Virus record (IMG/VR): IMGVR_UViG_3300009135_000006
Coordinates: 1-41,944 of that record
DNA from: a virus
Direction: 5' to 3' (one strand)
DNA: 41,944 nt
Below, one piece after another: positions 41,843 to 41,944 of this stretch. The notes beneath the pieces were generated by a model. That model worked only from the letters and a program-made list of their open reading frames with translations. It was not told the DNA's origin and did no database searches. Every line of letters starts with the position of its first letter. Position 1 is the stretch's first letter. Position numbers and translations under genes: made by a program.

Positions 41843-41944
41843 TTAGCAATAAGACTCGTCACCCTTCGGAACTGAGCCGGAACTGATGTGTTTCGCAGGT
41901 GGGTCGGTGAGAGAGCCAGTCGCGCAATAAATGTAACTGCCGTC
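41843..41944 (-). CDS. Partial gene at the window edge (C-terminal 33 aa)
   Basis: On the minus strand, a frame entering at the window edge ends in TAA at 41843. Its product starts DGSYIYCATGSLTDPPAKHI and ends SVPKGDESYC, with a Cys at the C-terminus and protein-like composition. The stop lies 18 bases before the downstream promoter, as expected of the end of an upstream operon. The other two minus frames are also open for most of this short stretch, so the frame choice is tentative. No family is recognisable. Confidence 0.38.
   Translation of the reverse strand, partial: DGSYIYCATGSLTDPPAKHISSGSVPKGDESYC

Noticed and set aside
41880-41944. Possible truncated tRNA: the last bases (ACTGCCGTC) recall the anticodon-stem 3' side of bacterial tRNA-Tyr.
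   Set aside because: No matching acceptor stem, no T8 in the correct position and no 5-bp anticodon stem with a 7-base loop could be formed.
1-41944. CRISPR array, insertion sequence, integrase or attachment site.
   Set aside because: No regularly spaced direct repeats, transposase or recombinase-like protein was seen anywhere in the window.

Overview
The window is most likely part of the genome of a short-tailed (podovirus-type) double-stranded DNA phage of a Gram-negative bacterium, probably assembled from an environmental metagenome. Reasons: dense, mostly overlapping genes; a recognisable large terminase, portal, GroES-like co-chaperonin, scaffold and HK97-type capsid block; P22/SU10-like head-to-tail adaptors and a gp10-like tail hub, with no tape-measure, sheath or tail-tube genes; several large ejection-type virion proteins; and a lysis cassette with a lipoprotein and a membrane-anchored coiled coil (spanin-like). 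No integrase, repressor, tRNA or CRISPR was seen. The host cannot be named from the sequence.

Bases 1-69 are not phage DNA. They are an Illumina P5/Nextera i5 library adapter (index ACTGCATA, then the transposase mosaic end). Genomic sequence starts at base 70, inside a helicase gene.

Left arm (70-4300, plus strand): the 3' part of a DEAH/SNF2-like helicase, a PD-(D/E)XK nuclease, a MazG-like protein with a Cys-rich N-terminus, a HAD-fold phosphatase and several very small proteins, including zinc-ribbon types, a strongly basic protein and a 54-aa membrane protein. This looks like the edge of the early/nucleotide-metabolism region. A sigma70-like promoter lies at 3087-3114. Most of the replication module (polymerase, primase) must lie outside the window.

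Right arm (41824 down to 4110, minus strand): one long virion and lysis operon. A sigma70-like promoter at 41796-41824 precedes a zincin-like gene that ends in an intrinsic terminator. Then come large terminase, a small Cys-rich gene, portal, two small genes, the GroES-like gene, scaffold, a decoration candidate, major capsid, small head proteins, three large fibre-like proteins, an adaptor with an inserted beta-rich domain, the lysis cassette, the SU10-like adaptor, the gp10-like tail hub, and a 12-kb block of ejection/internal virion proteins in which the small terminase gene is embedded about 31 kb from its large partner. Most adjacent genes overlap by 1-8 bases (ATGA, TAATG), indicating translational coupling.

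The most intriguing signal is a short double-glycine peptide motif, roughly aromatic-x-E-G-G-(L/V/Y/A)-(A/V). It recurs in five otherwise unrelated large proteins of the ejection block, sometimes exactly at the N- or C-terminus, with a Lys-rich version in a basic protein at 26800-27567. It could be a processing or packaging tag for virion proteins.
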